NCBI GenBank assembly: GCA_009996615.1
Contig: JAACZU010000005.1
Coordinates: 62,001 to 126,000 of the forward strand
Source: Rhodanobacteraceae bacterium
Lineage (GTDB): Bacteria; Pseudomonadota; Gammaproteobacteria; Xanthomonadales; Rhodanobacteraceae
Length of the DNA: 64,000 nucleotides
Direction of reading: 5' to 3'
Shown: positions 34,848 through 44,670 of the stretch, in pieces
How the letters are laid out: every line of letters starts with the position of its first letter
Position numbering within the stretch: position 1 is the stretch's first letter
Position numbers and translations under genes: made by a program
The notes under the pieces: model-generated
Databases searched by the model: none
Told to the model about the DNA's origin: nothing
The model's input: the letters and a program-made list of their open reading frames with translations, nothing else

Positions 34848-37037
34848 ATGAGCCAGCAGAAACAAAACAGAAACAAAGGCTTGTACCTTTTCCCGCCATT
34901 CACGCTCGACCCCTGCGAACGGAGCCTCCTGCGCGATGGCGAGCCCGTGCGGCTGCGCGCGAAGGCGTTCGATCTGCTGCTGAACCTGGTGGAGTCCGCC
35001 GGTACGCTGCGCACCCGCGACGAGCTCATCGAGGCGATCTGGCCCGACACCGTCGTCGAGGAGCACGGCCTCACGGTCGGCATGAGCGCCCTGCGCAAGG
35101 CGCTCGGCGACGAGGACAACCCGCCCCGCTTCATCAAGACGGTGCGCGGATACGGGTACGCCTTCGTCGCCCCGGTCACCTTCCAGCCCGCGCAGCCGGA
35201 GCAGCCCCCTGCGCCGCCCGCGCAGCCACCGCCGGCTCCGGCGACCTCGCGGTCACGCCCGCGCGGCTTGCCGGCGATGCTCGGCGTGCTGGTCGCGTGC
35301 GTCGTCGCCGGCGGCCTCTACCTCCGCGAGGGCAGGCACGCCGAGACGGCGCCGACGCGCGACGACGTCGTCGCGCCGGCGGCGCCCTCGATCGCAGTGC
35401 TGCCGTTCGAGTTCATCGGCGAGGACCACGGCAACACGTTCTTCGCCAAGGGCATGCGGCAGACCATCCTGGCCAGGCTCGCCCGGATCGGCGGCCTGCG
35501 CGTGATGTCGCGCTCGTCGAGCGACGACTATCCGAGCCACCCCGAGGACCTTGGCGCGGTCGCCGAGGAGCTCAGCGTGTCGAACGTGCTCGAAGGCAAC
35601 GTGCAGATCGCGGGCCAGCAGGTGCTGATCAACCTGCGGCTGATCGACGCGCGCTCCGGCCGGCACCTGTGGGCGGGAAGCTATACGCGAACGCTCAGCG
35701 ACATGATCGAAGTGGAGAACGATGTCGCCGCGCACGTCGCGACCGCCCTCGAGACGCGGCTGCTGCCGGCCGACACGATGCGGATCGCGCGCACGCCGAC
35801 CGGCGATTCCGAAGCCTATGTCGCCTTCCTCAAGGCAAGCTACTTCGAGGACCAGGTCACCAACCGCAACAACGCGGTGTCTCCGGACGCGGCGGTCGAG
35901 CAGGCCGCCGCGCTCTACCGGAAAGCGATCGAGCGCGATCCGGGGTTCGCCCTCGCCTACGCCCGGCTCTCGATGCTGGAAAGCTACGCGTACTGGTCGA
36001 GCATCACCCGCACCGCCCAGTCCATCCCGTCGGCGCGCAGTGCCGCCAATCGCGCGGTCGAACTGGACCCGTCGCTGCCCGAGGCATGGCTGGCGAAGGG
36101 TTATGTCCATTACTACGGCGAGCGCGACTACGCGGCCGCGCTGGCCGCGTTCGAGCACGCTGCCGACCAGGTTCCCAACGACGTCAACGCCAAGGTCGCC
36201 ATCGCCTACGTCCAGCGACGCCAGGGCAAGCTCGCCGAGGCCATCGAGGGCATGCGCCAGGCCAGCGTGATGGACCCGCGCAATCCGCGCTGGCCCTACG
36301 AAATGGCGCTCAGCCTGATGGCCCAGCGCAACTATGCCGAGGCCGATCATCAGTTCGTGCGCGCGCTTGCCCTCGAACCGCACAACTTCGCGTGCATCAC
36401 CAACCGCGTGTACGCACTGCTGCTGGCGGGCGAAGCGCAGCGTGCCGTGGCCGTCCTCGACGAGGTCGGGTCGGTCGCGGATCCGCTTGGCCAGATCTCC
36501 GCACTCCGCTTCGAGATCGCGCGACAAGCGCGCGATCCGGACCAGGCGTTCGCCAGTCTGGTCACGCAGCTCGATTGGGTCCAGGCGCCCGACATGGGCG
36601 GCAATACCCCGCGCAGCATGATGGAGGCGGAGGCATGGACCATGCGCGGCGACTCGGTGCGTGCGCAGGCCGCATTGCGGAACGCCGAGCAGTTGCTGAA
36701 GGCGCAGTTGGCCGCCGAACCGCACAACCCGGATACGTGGAGCGCGCTGGCGCTGGTGTATGCAGGGCTCGGCGTGCACGACGCCGCGGTGGAGGCAGGA
36801 CGGCGCGCGACGGAGATCGTCCCGATTTCGCTGGACCTGATCGACGGCGTGATCTACACGACCGTGCTGGCGCGAGTGTATGCGCGCCTCGGCGACGCCG
36901 ACATGGCCGTCAAGCTGCTGCGCGCGCTGCTCGACATGCCGGGCGGCCAATTCCTTTCGGTCGCCCTGCTGAAGACCGATCCCAGCTGGGACCGGATTCG
37001 TGACGATCCCGGCTTCCAGTCACTGCTGAAAGACTGA
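34848..37037 (+). CDS. CadC-type transmembrane regulator with TPR repeats
   Basis: 729 residues. An OmpR-type winged helix covers about 10-108: LFPPFTLDPCERSLLRDGEP, VRLRAKAFDLLLNLVES, ending in RFIKTVRGYGYAF. A Pro-rich linker and one membrane helix (about 145-165, MLGVLVACVVAGGLYL) follow. Then comes a TolB-N/adenylate-cyclase-associated segment (SIAVLPFEFIGEDHGNTFFA, LRVMSRSS) and about eight TPR units (ALYRKAIERDPGFALAYARL and so on). It is a one-component regulator with cytoplasmic DNA binding and periplasmic sensing. ATG 34848 has no strong SD. Two AAATTT elements 12 bases apart lie 20-33 bases upstream. The divergent subtilase gene, 203 bases away, is a likely target. Confidence 0.88.
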   Translation: MSQQKQNRNKGLYLFPPFTLDPCERSLLRDGEPVRLRAKAFDLLLNLVESAGTLRTRDELIEAIWPDTVVEEHGLTVGMSALRKALGDEDNPPRFIKTVRGYGYAFVAPVTFQPAQPEQPPAPPAQPPPAPATSRSRPRGLPAMLGVLVACVVAGGLYLREGRHAETAPTRDDVVAPAAPSIAVLPFEFIGEDHGNTFFAKGMRQTILARLARIGGLRVMSRSSSDDYPSHPEDLGAVAEELSVSNVLEGNVQIAGQQVLINLRLIDARSGRHLWAGSYTRTLSDMIEVENDVAAHVATALETRLLPADTMRIARTPTGDSEAYVAFLKASYFEDQVTNRNNAVSPDAAVEQAAALYRKAIERDPGFALAYARLSMLESYAYWSSITRTAQSIPSARSAANRAVELDPSLPEAWLAKGYVHYYGERDYAAALAAFEHAADQVPNDVNAKVAIAYVQRRQGKLAEAIEGMRQASVMDPRNPRWPYEMALSLMAQRNYAEADHQFVRALALEPHNFACITNRVYALLLAGEAQRAVAVLDEVGSVADPLGQISALRFEIARQARDPDQAFASLVTQLDWVQAPDMGGNTPRSMMEAEAWTMRGDSVRAQAALRNAEQLLKAQLAAEPHNPDTWSALALVYAGLGVHDAAVEAGRRATEIVPISLDLIDGVIYTTVLARVYARLGDADMAVKLLRALLDMPGGQFLSVALLKTDPSWDRIRDDPGFQSLLKD

Positions 37038-37235
37038 TCAAACCCAGGCGATCGGCGGCGCCGCGTCGCACGAGGGCGAGCCAGGCGCCCCCGCGCCGCG
37101 CCGGCGGGCACGCGTGGGTTACGCGACGGCGGCCCCACAACGAGCCTTCGGCGAATGGACCTGGCCGACCGCCTCGCCGTCCGGCCAGGCCTCGCCGTGG
37201 GCGCGACGGTCCGGAACGCGCGGCCAGTTCGAACC

Positions 37236-37262
37236 AAAAAAAGCCGGCCCCGAAGGGCCGGC
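37236..37262 (-). terminator. Rho-independent terminator
   Basis: GCCGGCCC-CGAA-GGGCCGGC (37243-37262) is followed on the minus strand by seven T (37236-37242). It lies 28 bases past the stop of the exported-protein gene at 37290. The rest of the 252-base spacer 37038-37289 shows no gene. Confidence 0.92.
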
Positions 37263-37289
37263 CCGAAACCGGTGGCATCTGCCGAGTGG

Positions 37290-40142
37290 CTACGGCGCGC
37301 CGTCGAAGCCGTCCTGGAAGATGATGTCGATCGGCGCGTTCACGCATGCCACGCGCACGTCGCTCACGTTCGCGCTGCCGATCGTGCCGCTGCCGTTGCT
37401 GACGGTGCAGGTCTGCGCCGGGTTGGCCGGCTGCGTGGCGACCGTCACGTCGTAGCTCGCACCGCTCGGCAAGCCGGCGGTGAACACGAACAGGCCGTTC
37501 GCGCTCATCGACAGAGTCGCCGCGCCGTTGAGCTGCAGCGTCAGGCCGCTGCCGGCAAGGCCGCTGACGCGGCCGCCGACCGTGTAGGTCGGCGGCGGAT
37601 CGCCGGCGCAGGTCACCAGCACGTTGGTGACGTCGCTGCCGCCGATCGTGCCGCTGGCGTTGGCGACCGTGCAGGTCTGCGTCGGGCTCGACGGCTGCGT
37701 GGCGACCGTGACCATGTAGGCCGTGCCGGTGGCGAGGCCGCCCGGGAACGTGAACGCGCCGTTCGCAGCGATCGCCAGGTCATTGCCGCCGTTCAGCCTG
37801 AGCTTGAGGCCGCTGCCGGCCAGTCCGCTGACCGTGCCGCCGACGGTCTGCGTGGTGACCGCGTTGACGGTGAGCGACACCGGCACCTCGAAGCTCGGAT
37901 GCGCCGGATCGTTGGTGCCGATGCAAAGCACGGCCGAATGATTGCCGGCTGCCAGGCCGACGCTGTTGGCCGTGACGGTGATCGGCGCCGCGCCACCGCT
38001 GGAGACGCTGCCGCTGGTCGGCGCCGCGCTCAGCCAGGCCACGTCGGACGGACTGGCGCAGCTCGTGGGGGCCTCGCTGATCGTGTAGGCCAGCGAGCTG
38101 CCGAGGCCGCCGGCGTTGCCGATCGACAGCGTGCCGTTGACGCTGCTGCCCTGGTTGACCGCGAGGCTGAGCGAGATCGGTGACACCGATCCCACCGGAT
38201 CGGGCACGACCGCGCCGGAAGGCGCCAGCGTCGCCACCGTGTACCCGGACGGCGAGCCGGCCTCCGCCACGCGCAACTCGCCGAGCGAGTCGAGCGGCGC
38301 CTTGTTGACGGTGAACGAGAACGAGAACAGCGTGCCCCAGTCCAGCGTGTTGCCGCTGGCCGGCGCGGTCCAGCTGACCTGGCCGCCGCTGGTATCGACG
38401 GTCCAGTCGTTGGCGGCGTTCACGTCGCCGTCGCTGAACCAGGTCGCGCTGACGACCGCGCCCTCGGGCAGCGGCACGCTGAAGCGGTCGAAGCCCTTGT
38501 TGCTGCGCACGCGGATGTTCGGCGCATTGCCTTCGGTGACGGCACGCGCATAGTCGAGGTTCATCACCGCGTAGTCGTAGCGCCAGGTCCCGTCGCCCAG
38601 ATCCTTGACCTTCACTGCGAGCTTGGTGTTGCCATCGCGCGTGGCGAGCTCCTGGTTGCGCGCCAGCGCGCCCGGGTTGGCCGGATCGACCCAGCGGTCG
38701 ATCGCCGGACCCAGCTTGTAGTTGGTACCACCACCCGGTGCCCAGGCGCTGCCCGACCAGTTCGGCGCACCAGTCACGGTCGCCATCGAGTTGTAGATGT
38801 TGACGTCCTCGCGCGCGAGGTACCACGACTCGAACAGGTAGGTCGCGCCCGGATTGACCGTCGCGCTGACCTGCTGCTCGCGCACGACCAGGCGCTGGTC
38901 GTAGCTGCCGTTCGGACTGGCCGTCTGCGAGCCGACGCAGTTGGGATCGTAGATCGAGCCGCAGCGGCCCCAGATGCCGGTCGCGGGCACGATCTCCGAG
39001 CGCGGCCCGAGGTCCGAACTGGTGTCGTTGTTGCCGGTGCCGTAGGTGTCGGTGCAGCCGCGGCCGAGGATGTGCGAATCATGGTCGGCCGGATCCAGGC
39101 AACTGCCGTTGGTGGTCAGCCAGGCATGCTTCACGCCTGAGCGGCCGATCTGTTCAAGGCGGCCATCGGCATTGGTGCGGTAGAGGTTCCAGATCAGGTA
39201 CGGATGCTGGTCGTTGCCGTACGGTGCGAAGTTGCCGGTGAACTTCTGGTTCCACGGAATGCTCGCAGCCCACTTCGCGTTGCTGGTGCCGAGCGCTCCC
39301 TGGCCCGAGATCGTCACGGCCAGGCTGCCGGCGTTGACGTTGTTCTGCAGGGTCGAACTCGGCGTGAACACGATGCTGCCGGTGCCGGACGGGCCGGTGC
39401 AGCCCTGGCAGCGCGTGTACGACATCGTGAACGTCTTCATGAACAGGTCGGCTTCGTAGATGCCGCCGTCCGGTGCCGCCGAACCGTGCCAGTGCGGATT
39501 GGACGCCAGCGGGATCATGCCGTTGCCGGTCACCTGCACCTCGGTGGTCAGGGCAAGGTCCGCGATCGGCCAGCCGGCGGCTTCCGGATGGCCGATGCGT
39601 TCGGCCAGCGCCGTGCTGATGCGCATGTCCATCGCGCCGACCGCCAGCGTGCGGTTGTCGTCGACCAGCTCGTACATCAGGCGGTCGATGTAGAACCAGG
39701 CCACGCCGTCGCTGCCGACGAAGTCGAGGATCAGCGTGTCCTGCGGGCTGCGGCGCAGGCGGAATTCGGACAGGTCGATGCGCTCGCCGTTGGCGAGGTC
39801 GATCGTGTAGCCGCCATTGGCCTGCAGCGAGCCGCCGTCGAAGCCGCGGAAATAGCCGCCTTCCACATGGAACTCGAGGCTGCCGCTGCGACGCAGCTCG
39901 AAGCGGTCGCGATCGCGCATGCTCAGGCCGGGCAGTGCCTGGCGCGCGGCCGAGATGCGCATGCCCAGGTCGCCGGCAAGGTCACGGTTCCAGCGCACCT
40001 CGACGGTGCCGCCCCAGGCCGCCCACAGGCCGGGCGCGGAGGTCTGCGCGGGCGCCGACGGCGTGGCGGAGAATGATTCGGAAAACCCCGCCGCCGGCGC
40101 GAGGCCGAGTGCGAGCGCCAGGACGAGTACACGAGATTTCAT
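37290..40142 (-). CDS. Large exported protein, paralogue A of a family flanking a multiheme cytochrome
   Basis: 950 residues with a signal peptide (MKSRVLVLALALGLAPAAGF, cleavage near 20-25). Residues 40-650 align with the product of 42620-44569, sharing SDQHPYLIWNLYR, the Cys-containing block RGCTDTYGTGNNDTSSDLGP with IWGRCGSIYDPNC, WRYDYAVMNLDYAR and DWGTLFSFSFTVN. After that come an Ig-like segment with the LCIGTNDPAHPSFEVPVSLT blade, then two copies of a ~75-residue module with GTVSGLAGSGL...L.LNG and QTCTV.N.SGTIG. The extreme C-terminus is IIFQDGFDGAP. Function unknown. The gene is monocistronic, with a 331-base upstream gap and its own terminator. Confidence 0.8.
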   Translation of the reverse strand: MKSRVLVLALALGLAPAAGFSESFSATPSAPAQTSAPGLWAAWGGTVEVRWNRDLAGDLGMRISAARQALPGLSMRDRDRFELRRSGSLEFHVEGGYFRGFDGGSLQANGGYTIDLANGERIDLSEFRLRRSPQDTLILDFVGSDGVAWFYIDRLMYELVDDNRTLAVGAMDMRISTALAERIGHPEAAGWPIADLALTTEVQVTGNGMIPLASNPHWHGSAAPDGGIYEADLFMKTFTMSYTRCQGCTGPSGTGSIVFTPSSTLQNNVNAGSLAVTISGQGALGTSNAKWAASIPWNQKFTGNFAPYGNDQHPYLIWNLYRTNADGRLEQIGRSGVKHAWLTTNGSCLDPADHDSHILGRGCTDTYGTGNNDTSSDLGPRSEIVPATGIWGRCGSIYDPNCVGSQTASPNGSYDQRLVVREQQVSATVNPGATYLFESWYLAREDVNIYNSMATVTGAPNWSGSAWAPGGGTNYKLGPAIDRWVDPANPGALARNQELATRDGNTKLAVKVKDLGDGTWRYDYAVMNLDYARAVTEGNAPNIRVRSNKGFDRFSVPLPEGAVVSATWFSDGDVNAANDWTVDTSGGQVSWTAPASGNTLDWGTLFSFSFTVNKAPLDSLGELRVAEAGSPSGYTVATLAPSGAVVPDPVGSVSPISLSLAVNQGSSVNGTLSIGNAGGLGSSLAYTISEAPTSCASPSDVAWLSAAPTSGSVSSGGAAPITVTANSVGLAAGNHSAVLCIGTNDPAHPSFEVPVSLTVNAVTTQTVGGTVSGLAGSGLKLRLNGGNDLAIAANGAFTFPGGLATGTAYMVTVATQPSSPTQTCTVANASGTIGGSDVTNVLVTCAGDPPPTYTVGGRVSGLAGSGLTLQLNGAATLSMSANGLFVFTAGLPSGASYDVTVATQPANPAQTCTVSNGSGTIGSANVSDVRVACVNAPIDIIFQDGFDGAP

Positions 40143-40473
40143 TGATGCCTACCCCAAGAATCAACGATGAGTTACGACCAACCCATCCTTGGGGAAGCTC
40201 CCCGTCCGGCGACTCCGACCAGACGCAAGGTGTCACCGCGGCCGGGCACGGCTTGCGGTATCGCTCTCCAGCGAGTGATGCATGCCCTCCCCTGCGTCTG
40301 GACGCGCGGGCAATTGTGGAAACTAACATGTCCCCGCGCGCCCCGTTTCCGCAGCGCACCAATTACACGCTCTCCGCTCGCCGCATCCGGCAGGGAGCGG
40401 CAGGCCCCTCGCAACAGGCGCGCGATGCCGCACCAAAGGCATCGCACCTGCCGCGCCTCCCGCGGGCCAGGAC
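40143..40473. other. Intergenic region without a gene
   Basis: 331 bases between the cytochrome stop and the start of paralogue A. GGGGTAGG just before 40142 on the minus strand is the ribosome binding site of paralogue A. Less GC-rich patches around 40310-40370 could hold its promoter. No hairpin with a T-tract for the cytochrome gene, no RNA gene and no credible frame were seen. Confidence 0.6.
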
Positions 40474-42456
40474 CTACGGCGCCGTCGTCGCGCTGCCGAA
40501 CTGCATCAGTTCCGGCGGCGACTTGCCGTAGCCGGTCGGCGCACGCACGCCATCGAACGCGTCGGCGAAGACGCGCTCGGCCGGCGTCGGGTCGTTCCAC
40601 AGCTCGAACAGGTACTGCCCGCGCGTGCGCTCCTTCGGCCCGACCACGAACGGCCGGTTCGATTCGCCACTGCACATCTGGTTCTCGCCCTGGAAACTGT
40701 TCGCCACGGCCTCGTTGCGCAGGAACTCGACGTAGTCCCTGCTCGCGGTCTGATAGTAAAGGCGCGCCGTCGCTGTGAACGGTCCGACCTTGCCGGCCGG
40801 AATCGTGAAGCTGTAGGCGGCCTGGTCGTAATTGACCAGCACGCCCGAGCCCGGCGTGGTTTCCGGATACAGGCCCTGTGGCACCGGGCGCACCTCGTAG
40901 CCCTGCGGATCGTCGGCCGTGGCCGGCTTGAAGCCCAGCGGCGGGATGCGGTTGTCCTTGGCCACGCAGTCGTTCAGCGCGAAGTGGAACATCGGCTTGC
41001 CGGCGCCGTCGACGATGTCGCAGGTGTTGCTGCCATTGTGGTTCCAGATTCCCTGCAGCACCTCGTAGACGCGCGCCTGCGGATCGGCGGCCAGCACGCC
41101 GCTGCCGGCATCGTAGGCGGCGCTCTCGGCGACCAGCGCGCCGCTGGCATCCTTGACCTGCACGTTCAGCCACATGCGCCGGCCCTCGCCGTAGCCGGTC
41201 GGCAGCTTGTGGCCGCTGACGTTGGTGACCTTGACGTTGAGCGCGAGCGAACCGGCGCTGCCGGCGGTCGGCGCGGTGTACGCGGTGACCGTGGTCGCGA
41301 CCGTGGCGGCCGACTGCAGCATCTGGCGCGCCCACTCGACGGTCTGGTCGTACGAATCCTGCCGGCCGACACCCCATGCCGAGCCGGGAATCGCACTGGT
41401 ATCGCTGAACTCGCCCTTGATGACGCCGGGCATCCACGTGTTGCCGCCGGCGAACGCGTGCGTGGGCAGGTTGCCGCTGCGGTTCGGATAGCCGCCGAGC
41501 GAGCAGGCGGTCGCCTGCGGGTCAGTGCTGGTCGGCATGTGACATGCCTGGCAGCTCTTGCCGCCGGGCGAGGCCGAGAACGAGCTGCGCGTCCACTCGG
41601 TGAAGGTTCGCTCGATCGGGAACGGCAGGCCGGTGTCGCTGCCATCGGCGAGCTTGAGCGTCTTCAGCGGGCCGGCGGAGGTGTCGGGCGTGCTGACGTC
41701 ATGGCATTGGCCGCACATCGCGCTGTCCTCGTGGAACGGCGACTTGGCCCATGCGTGCGGCGGCTGGCCTCCGCTGTAGGTGTAGGGTCCGCGCCGGCAC
41801 GGCTCGCCGCGGCCGTTGCAGTCGGTATCGTCGAGCCACACCGCCCCGTTGCGCGGCAACGGCTCGCCGCCGGGTCCCTGCGGCATGTTGCGATGGCAGA
41901 AATGGCAACCCAGACCGCTGTAATCATTGTAGTTGTCGGGCGCGTCGGGACTGCCTTGCAGCAGGCAGCCGGCCGCGCCCTTTCCCACGTCGTTGTCGGG
42001 CAGGCCAAAGCCCTGCTTGACCACGCGGCCGCCGTACCAACCATCCGAGGTATGGCAACGCAGGCAGAAGTCGCCGACGCCGGGCACGTCGTGGTTGGCG
42101 ACGTCCAGCGCGGCCCAGAACAGCGGATCGCGCGTGCTGTTGGCCATCATCGAGCCGGCCCAGGTCGGGTGCGGCCGGAACGCCTGCGTATTGCCGGCGC
42201 CACCGGCACCGTGGCAACTGATGCAGTCGCCGTCGGAGGGCAGGAATGAATACAGCAATCCCGGCTGGCTGCCATGCGGCGTGAAGTCGATCGCGGCGCC
42301 GCTCGTGCGCGCAAGCTCCTGCGCGACGCCGAGCCAGCCGTCTGCCGCGAACGCGGAGCCGGCGGCGGCGAACATGGAAAAGGCAACAACGACACGAACC
42401 AGCAGGCACATCGGACGCATGGGCAAATCGCTCGTCGGAATCCGTGGGCAAGACAT
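40474..42456 (-). CDS. Exported pentaheme cytochrome c-type protein
   Basis: About 660 residues with a signal peptide (MCLLVRVVVAFSMFAAAGSA, then FAADG). Five CxxCH heme-binding motifs are visible: CISCH, CLRCH, CHFCH, CGQCH and CQACH, all in the first half, with spare histidines (HPTW, NHDVPG, HAWAKSPFHED) as possible axial ligands. The second half is a beta-rich domain (VKVTNVSGHKLPTGYGEGRR) typical of multiheme cytochrome-associated domains. A VFADAFDG motif lies near the C-terminus. ATG 42456 is chosen for its GGGAGGGG upstream; ATG 42420 or 42411 would give a shorter signal n-region. A periplasmic or surface electron carrier is likely; partner unknown. Confidence 0.88.
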   Translation of the reverse strand: MSCPRIPTSDLPMRPMCLLVRVVVAFSMFAAAGSAFAADGWLGVAQELARTSGAAIDFTPHGSQPGLLYSFLPSDGDCISCHGAGGAGNTQAFRPHPTWAGSMMANSTRDPLFWAALDVANHDVPGVGDFCLRCHTSDGWYGGRVVKQGFGLPDNDVGKGAAGCLLQGSPDAPDNYNDYSGLGCHFCHRNMPQGPGGEPLPRNGAVWLDDTDCNGRGEPCRRGPYTYSGGQPPHAWAKSPFHEDSAMCGQCHDVSTPDTSAGPLKTLKLADGSDTGLPFPIERTFTEWTRSSFSASPGGKSCQACHMPTSTDPQATACSLGGYPNRSGNLPTHAFAGGNTWMPGVIKGEFSDTSAIPGSAWGVGRQDSYDQTVEWARQMLQSAATVATTVTAYTAPTAGSAGSLALNVKVTNVSGHKLPTGYGEGRRMWLNVQVKDASGALVAESAAYDAGSGVLAADPQARVYEVLQGIWNHNGSNTCDIVDGAGKPMFHFALNDCVAKDNRIPPLGFKPATADDPQGYEVRPVPQGLYPETTPGSGVLVNYDQAAYSFTIPAGKVGPFTATARLYYQTASRDYVEFLRNEAVANSFQGENQMCSGESNRPFVVGPKERTRGQYLFELWNDPTPAERVFADAFDGVRAPTGYGKSPPELMQFGSATTAP

Positions 42457-42619
42457 GCCCCGCCCCTCCCGGGCGAGGCCAGCAGCGGAAGCGAGGTCGG
42501 CGTTGGCGACGCACGGCAGCATCGAAGGTCCGCCCCCTGCAGGCGATGCCGGCGTTCTGGACCCCGCTGACCCGAGTGTATTGCCCATGCCGGCGACCGT
42601 CCACGCCGCGTGCAGCTCC

Positions 42620-44569
42620 TCATCCCGGGCCGGGCAGCGCCAACGTGTAGGGCAACTCCGCCTCGGCCGGCGTCGGCGCGCCGGTCAGCGTGACCTGCGC
42701 CGCCGGCCGCGGCGGCGCGTTCACGGTGAACTCGAACTGGAACAGCGTGCCCCAGTCGAGCGTCGGGCCCGCCGCCGGCGCCGACCAGGTGACCGCATCC
42801 GCGCCGACCCGCGCCGACCAGTCGACGCCGGGATCGCTGCCGGCGCCGGCAAAGCGCAGATCGCCCACGCGCACGCCGCGCGGCAGGCGCACGCCGAAGC
42901 GGTGGAAGCCGCGGCTCGCCAGCAGCCTCAGGTCCGGCTCGCGCGGATGCGCCGGATCGACCTGCACGTGCGCATAGTCGAGGTTCATCACCGCATATGT
43001 GTAGCGCCAGCGGCCGTCGCCGAGGTCGGTCGCGCGCACCGCGACGCGCGCGCGGCCGAGCGGCGTGGCCAGCTCGCGGTTGGCCGCGTGCGCCGGCGGC
43101 GCGGCCGGATCGACCCAGCGGTTGATCACCGGGCCGAGGAAGAAGCCGCGCTGCGGCGTGTTCGCGCCGACGATCTCGACGCGCCAGTTCGCGCCGTGCT
43201 TGCGCAGGCGGATCGGCCGGTAGCCCATCGTGTTGTAGATGTCGGCGTCGTCGCGCACGACGTACCCGTATTCGAAGAAGTACTCGGCGCCATCGGCCAG
43301 CGGCGGCAGCAGGTCGCGCTCGGCGGCCAGCAGGCGGTACTGGTACAGGTCGCGCGCGCCGCTGCCCGGATCCATGCGGCCGTCGCAGTCGGCGTCCCAC
43401 ACCGAGCCGCAGCGCGCCCACTGGCCGGTGAACGGGATGATCTCGGCGCGCGGCGCCAGGTGCTGTTCGTCGACGCTGCCGCCGTTGTCGTTGTTGCTGC
43501 CCGAGTAGATGTCCTCGCAGCCGGGCCAGAACGTGTTGCTGCCGACGCAGCCGCAGTTCTTGTTGATCGAATAGAACGCGTGCTTGGCCGCCGACACGCC
43601 GATCTGGCGGATGCGCCCGTCGCGGTCGATGCGGTACAGGTTCCAGACCAGGTACGGATGCTGGTCGCTGCCATGCGGCGGATGCGCGCCGCTGAACGGG
43701 GCGTACCACGGCACCGCGGTCTGGCCGATGTTGCGCATGCTGGCATCGCCGCTCAGCACGAGCCGGCCGTTGGTGCTGGTCGCGGTGCAGGCGCCGCCGT
43801 GCGGCAGCGGCGGCAGGCCGCAACGCGGCGCGTAGATCGAATCCTGGAAGCCGCTCAGGTCCGACACCATCAGCTGGATGTCGGTGCGCAGGCCCGGCCC
43901 CGGCCACGGCGCGCGGCAGGCGCCGTCGCCACGCGCGGCGTCCGGCGCATCGCCGCGCACGAACGCTTCGAACGCGAGGCCGCCGACCGCCGTGCCGGTC
44001 AGTTGCGGCCGCCCGAGCGCCTGCGCGAAGCGCGACGACAGGCGCAGGTTCATGTGGCGCATCGAGAACGTCGCCGGCGCAGCGTCGGAAAAGCTGTAGT
44101 GCGCACGCTCGGCGCTCAGCCAGACCACGCCGCGCGCATCGACCAGGTCGATGCCGAACGACGTGCCGGCACCAGCGCGCAGCGCGAACTCGTGCAGGTC
44201 GACGCGACCGCCCGGCCACGCCAGCGCGAAGCCGCCAAGGTAGCGCAGCGCGCCGTCGCCGATGCCGACCACTTCGCCGTCGCGGCGCAGGATCGCCAGC
44301 GTGTTGTCCGCGCGCGCGGCGAACGTCGTCGTCGCATGGCGCACACCCGGCGCGCCCGGCGTCTGCACGACGGCCTGCTCGACCGCTTCGAGGCGCAAGC
44401 CGAGCGCGGCCAGCGCGTCCGGATTGAAGCTGATGTCGGACGTGCCGCCGGCCACCGGCACGCTGGCGGGCAGCGTCGGCGTGCCCTGCCCCGCCGCCAG
44501 ACCCGCCGCGGCAAGGCACAGCGCCATTGCAAAGACACCAGTCAGCGCCCTGGCCGATCTGCCGATCAT
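42620..44569 (-). CDS. Exported protein, paralogue B of the cytochrome-flanking family
   Basis: About 649 residues with a signal peptide (ALTGVFAMALCLAAAGLAAG). It is homologous along its length to residues 40-650 of the 37290-40142 product, with SDQHPYLVWNLYRIDRDGRI, conserved cysteines in NCGCVGSNTFWPGCEDIYSG and WARCGSVWDADCDG, WRYTYAVMNLDYAH and DWGTLFQFEFTVN. It lacks the C-terminal Ig-like and repeated modules of paralogue A. Start 44569 has GGGAA 7 bases upstream; 44587 is an alternative. The WDADCDGRMDPGSG stretch could bind calcium. It lies 163 bases upstream of the pentaheme cytochrome gene on the same strand. Function unknown. Confidence 0.78.
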   Translation of the reverse strand: MIGRSARALTGVFAMALCLAAAGLAAGQGTPTLPASVPVAGGTSDISFNPDALAALGLRLEAVEQAVVQTPGAPGVRHATTTFAARADNTLAILRRDGEVVGIGDGALRYLGGFALAWPGGRVDLHEFALRAGAGTSFGIDLVDARGVVWLSAERAHYSFSDAAPATFSMRHMNLRLSSRFAQALGRPQLTGTAVGGLAFEAFVRGDAPDAARGDGACRAPWPGPGLRTDIQLMVSDLSGFQDSIYAPRCGLPPLPHGGACTATSTNGRLVLSGDASMRNIGQTAVPWYAPFSGAHPPHGSDQHPYLVWNLYRIDRDGRIRQIGVSAAKHAFYSINKNCGCVGSNTFWPGCEDIYSGSNNDNGGSVDEQHLAPRAEIIPFTGQWARCGSVWDADCDGRMDPGSGARDLYQYRLLAAERDLLPPLADGAEYFFEYGYVVRDDADIYNTMGYRPIRLRKHGANWRVEIVGANTPQRGFFLGPVINRWVDPAAPPAHAANRELATPLGRARVAVRATDLGDGRWRYTYAVMNLDYAHVQVDPAHPREPDLRLLASRGFHRFGVRLPRGVRVGDLRFAGAGSDPGVDWSARVGADAVTWSAPAAGPTLDWGTLFQFEFTVNAPPRPAAQVTLTGAPTPAEAELPYTLALPGPG

Positions 44570-44670
44570 CGATTCGTTCCCGCCCATTCAAGCGGCGCAG
44601 TGTGCCATGCGCGGGCAGGGCGAGCGGGCAGCGCTGGCACTGCCGGCGGCTTCCGCGCTAGCGTGTGCGG

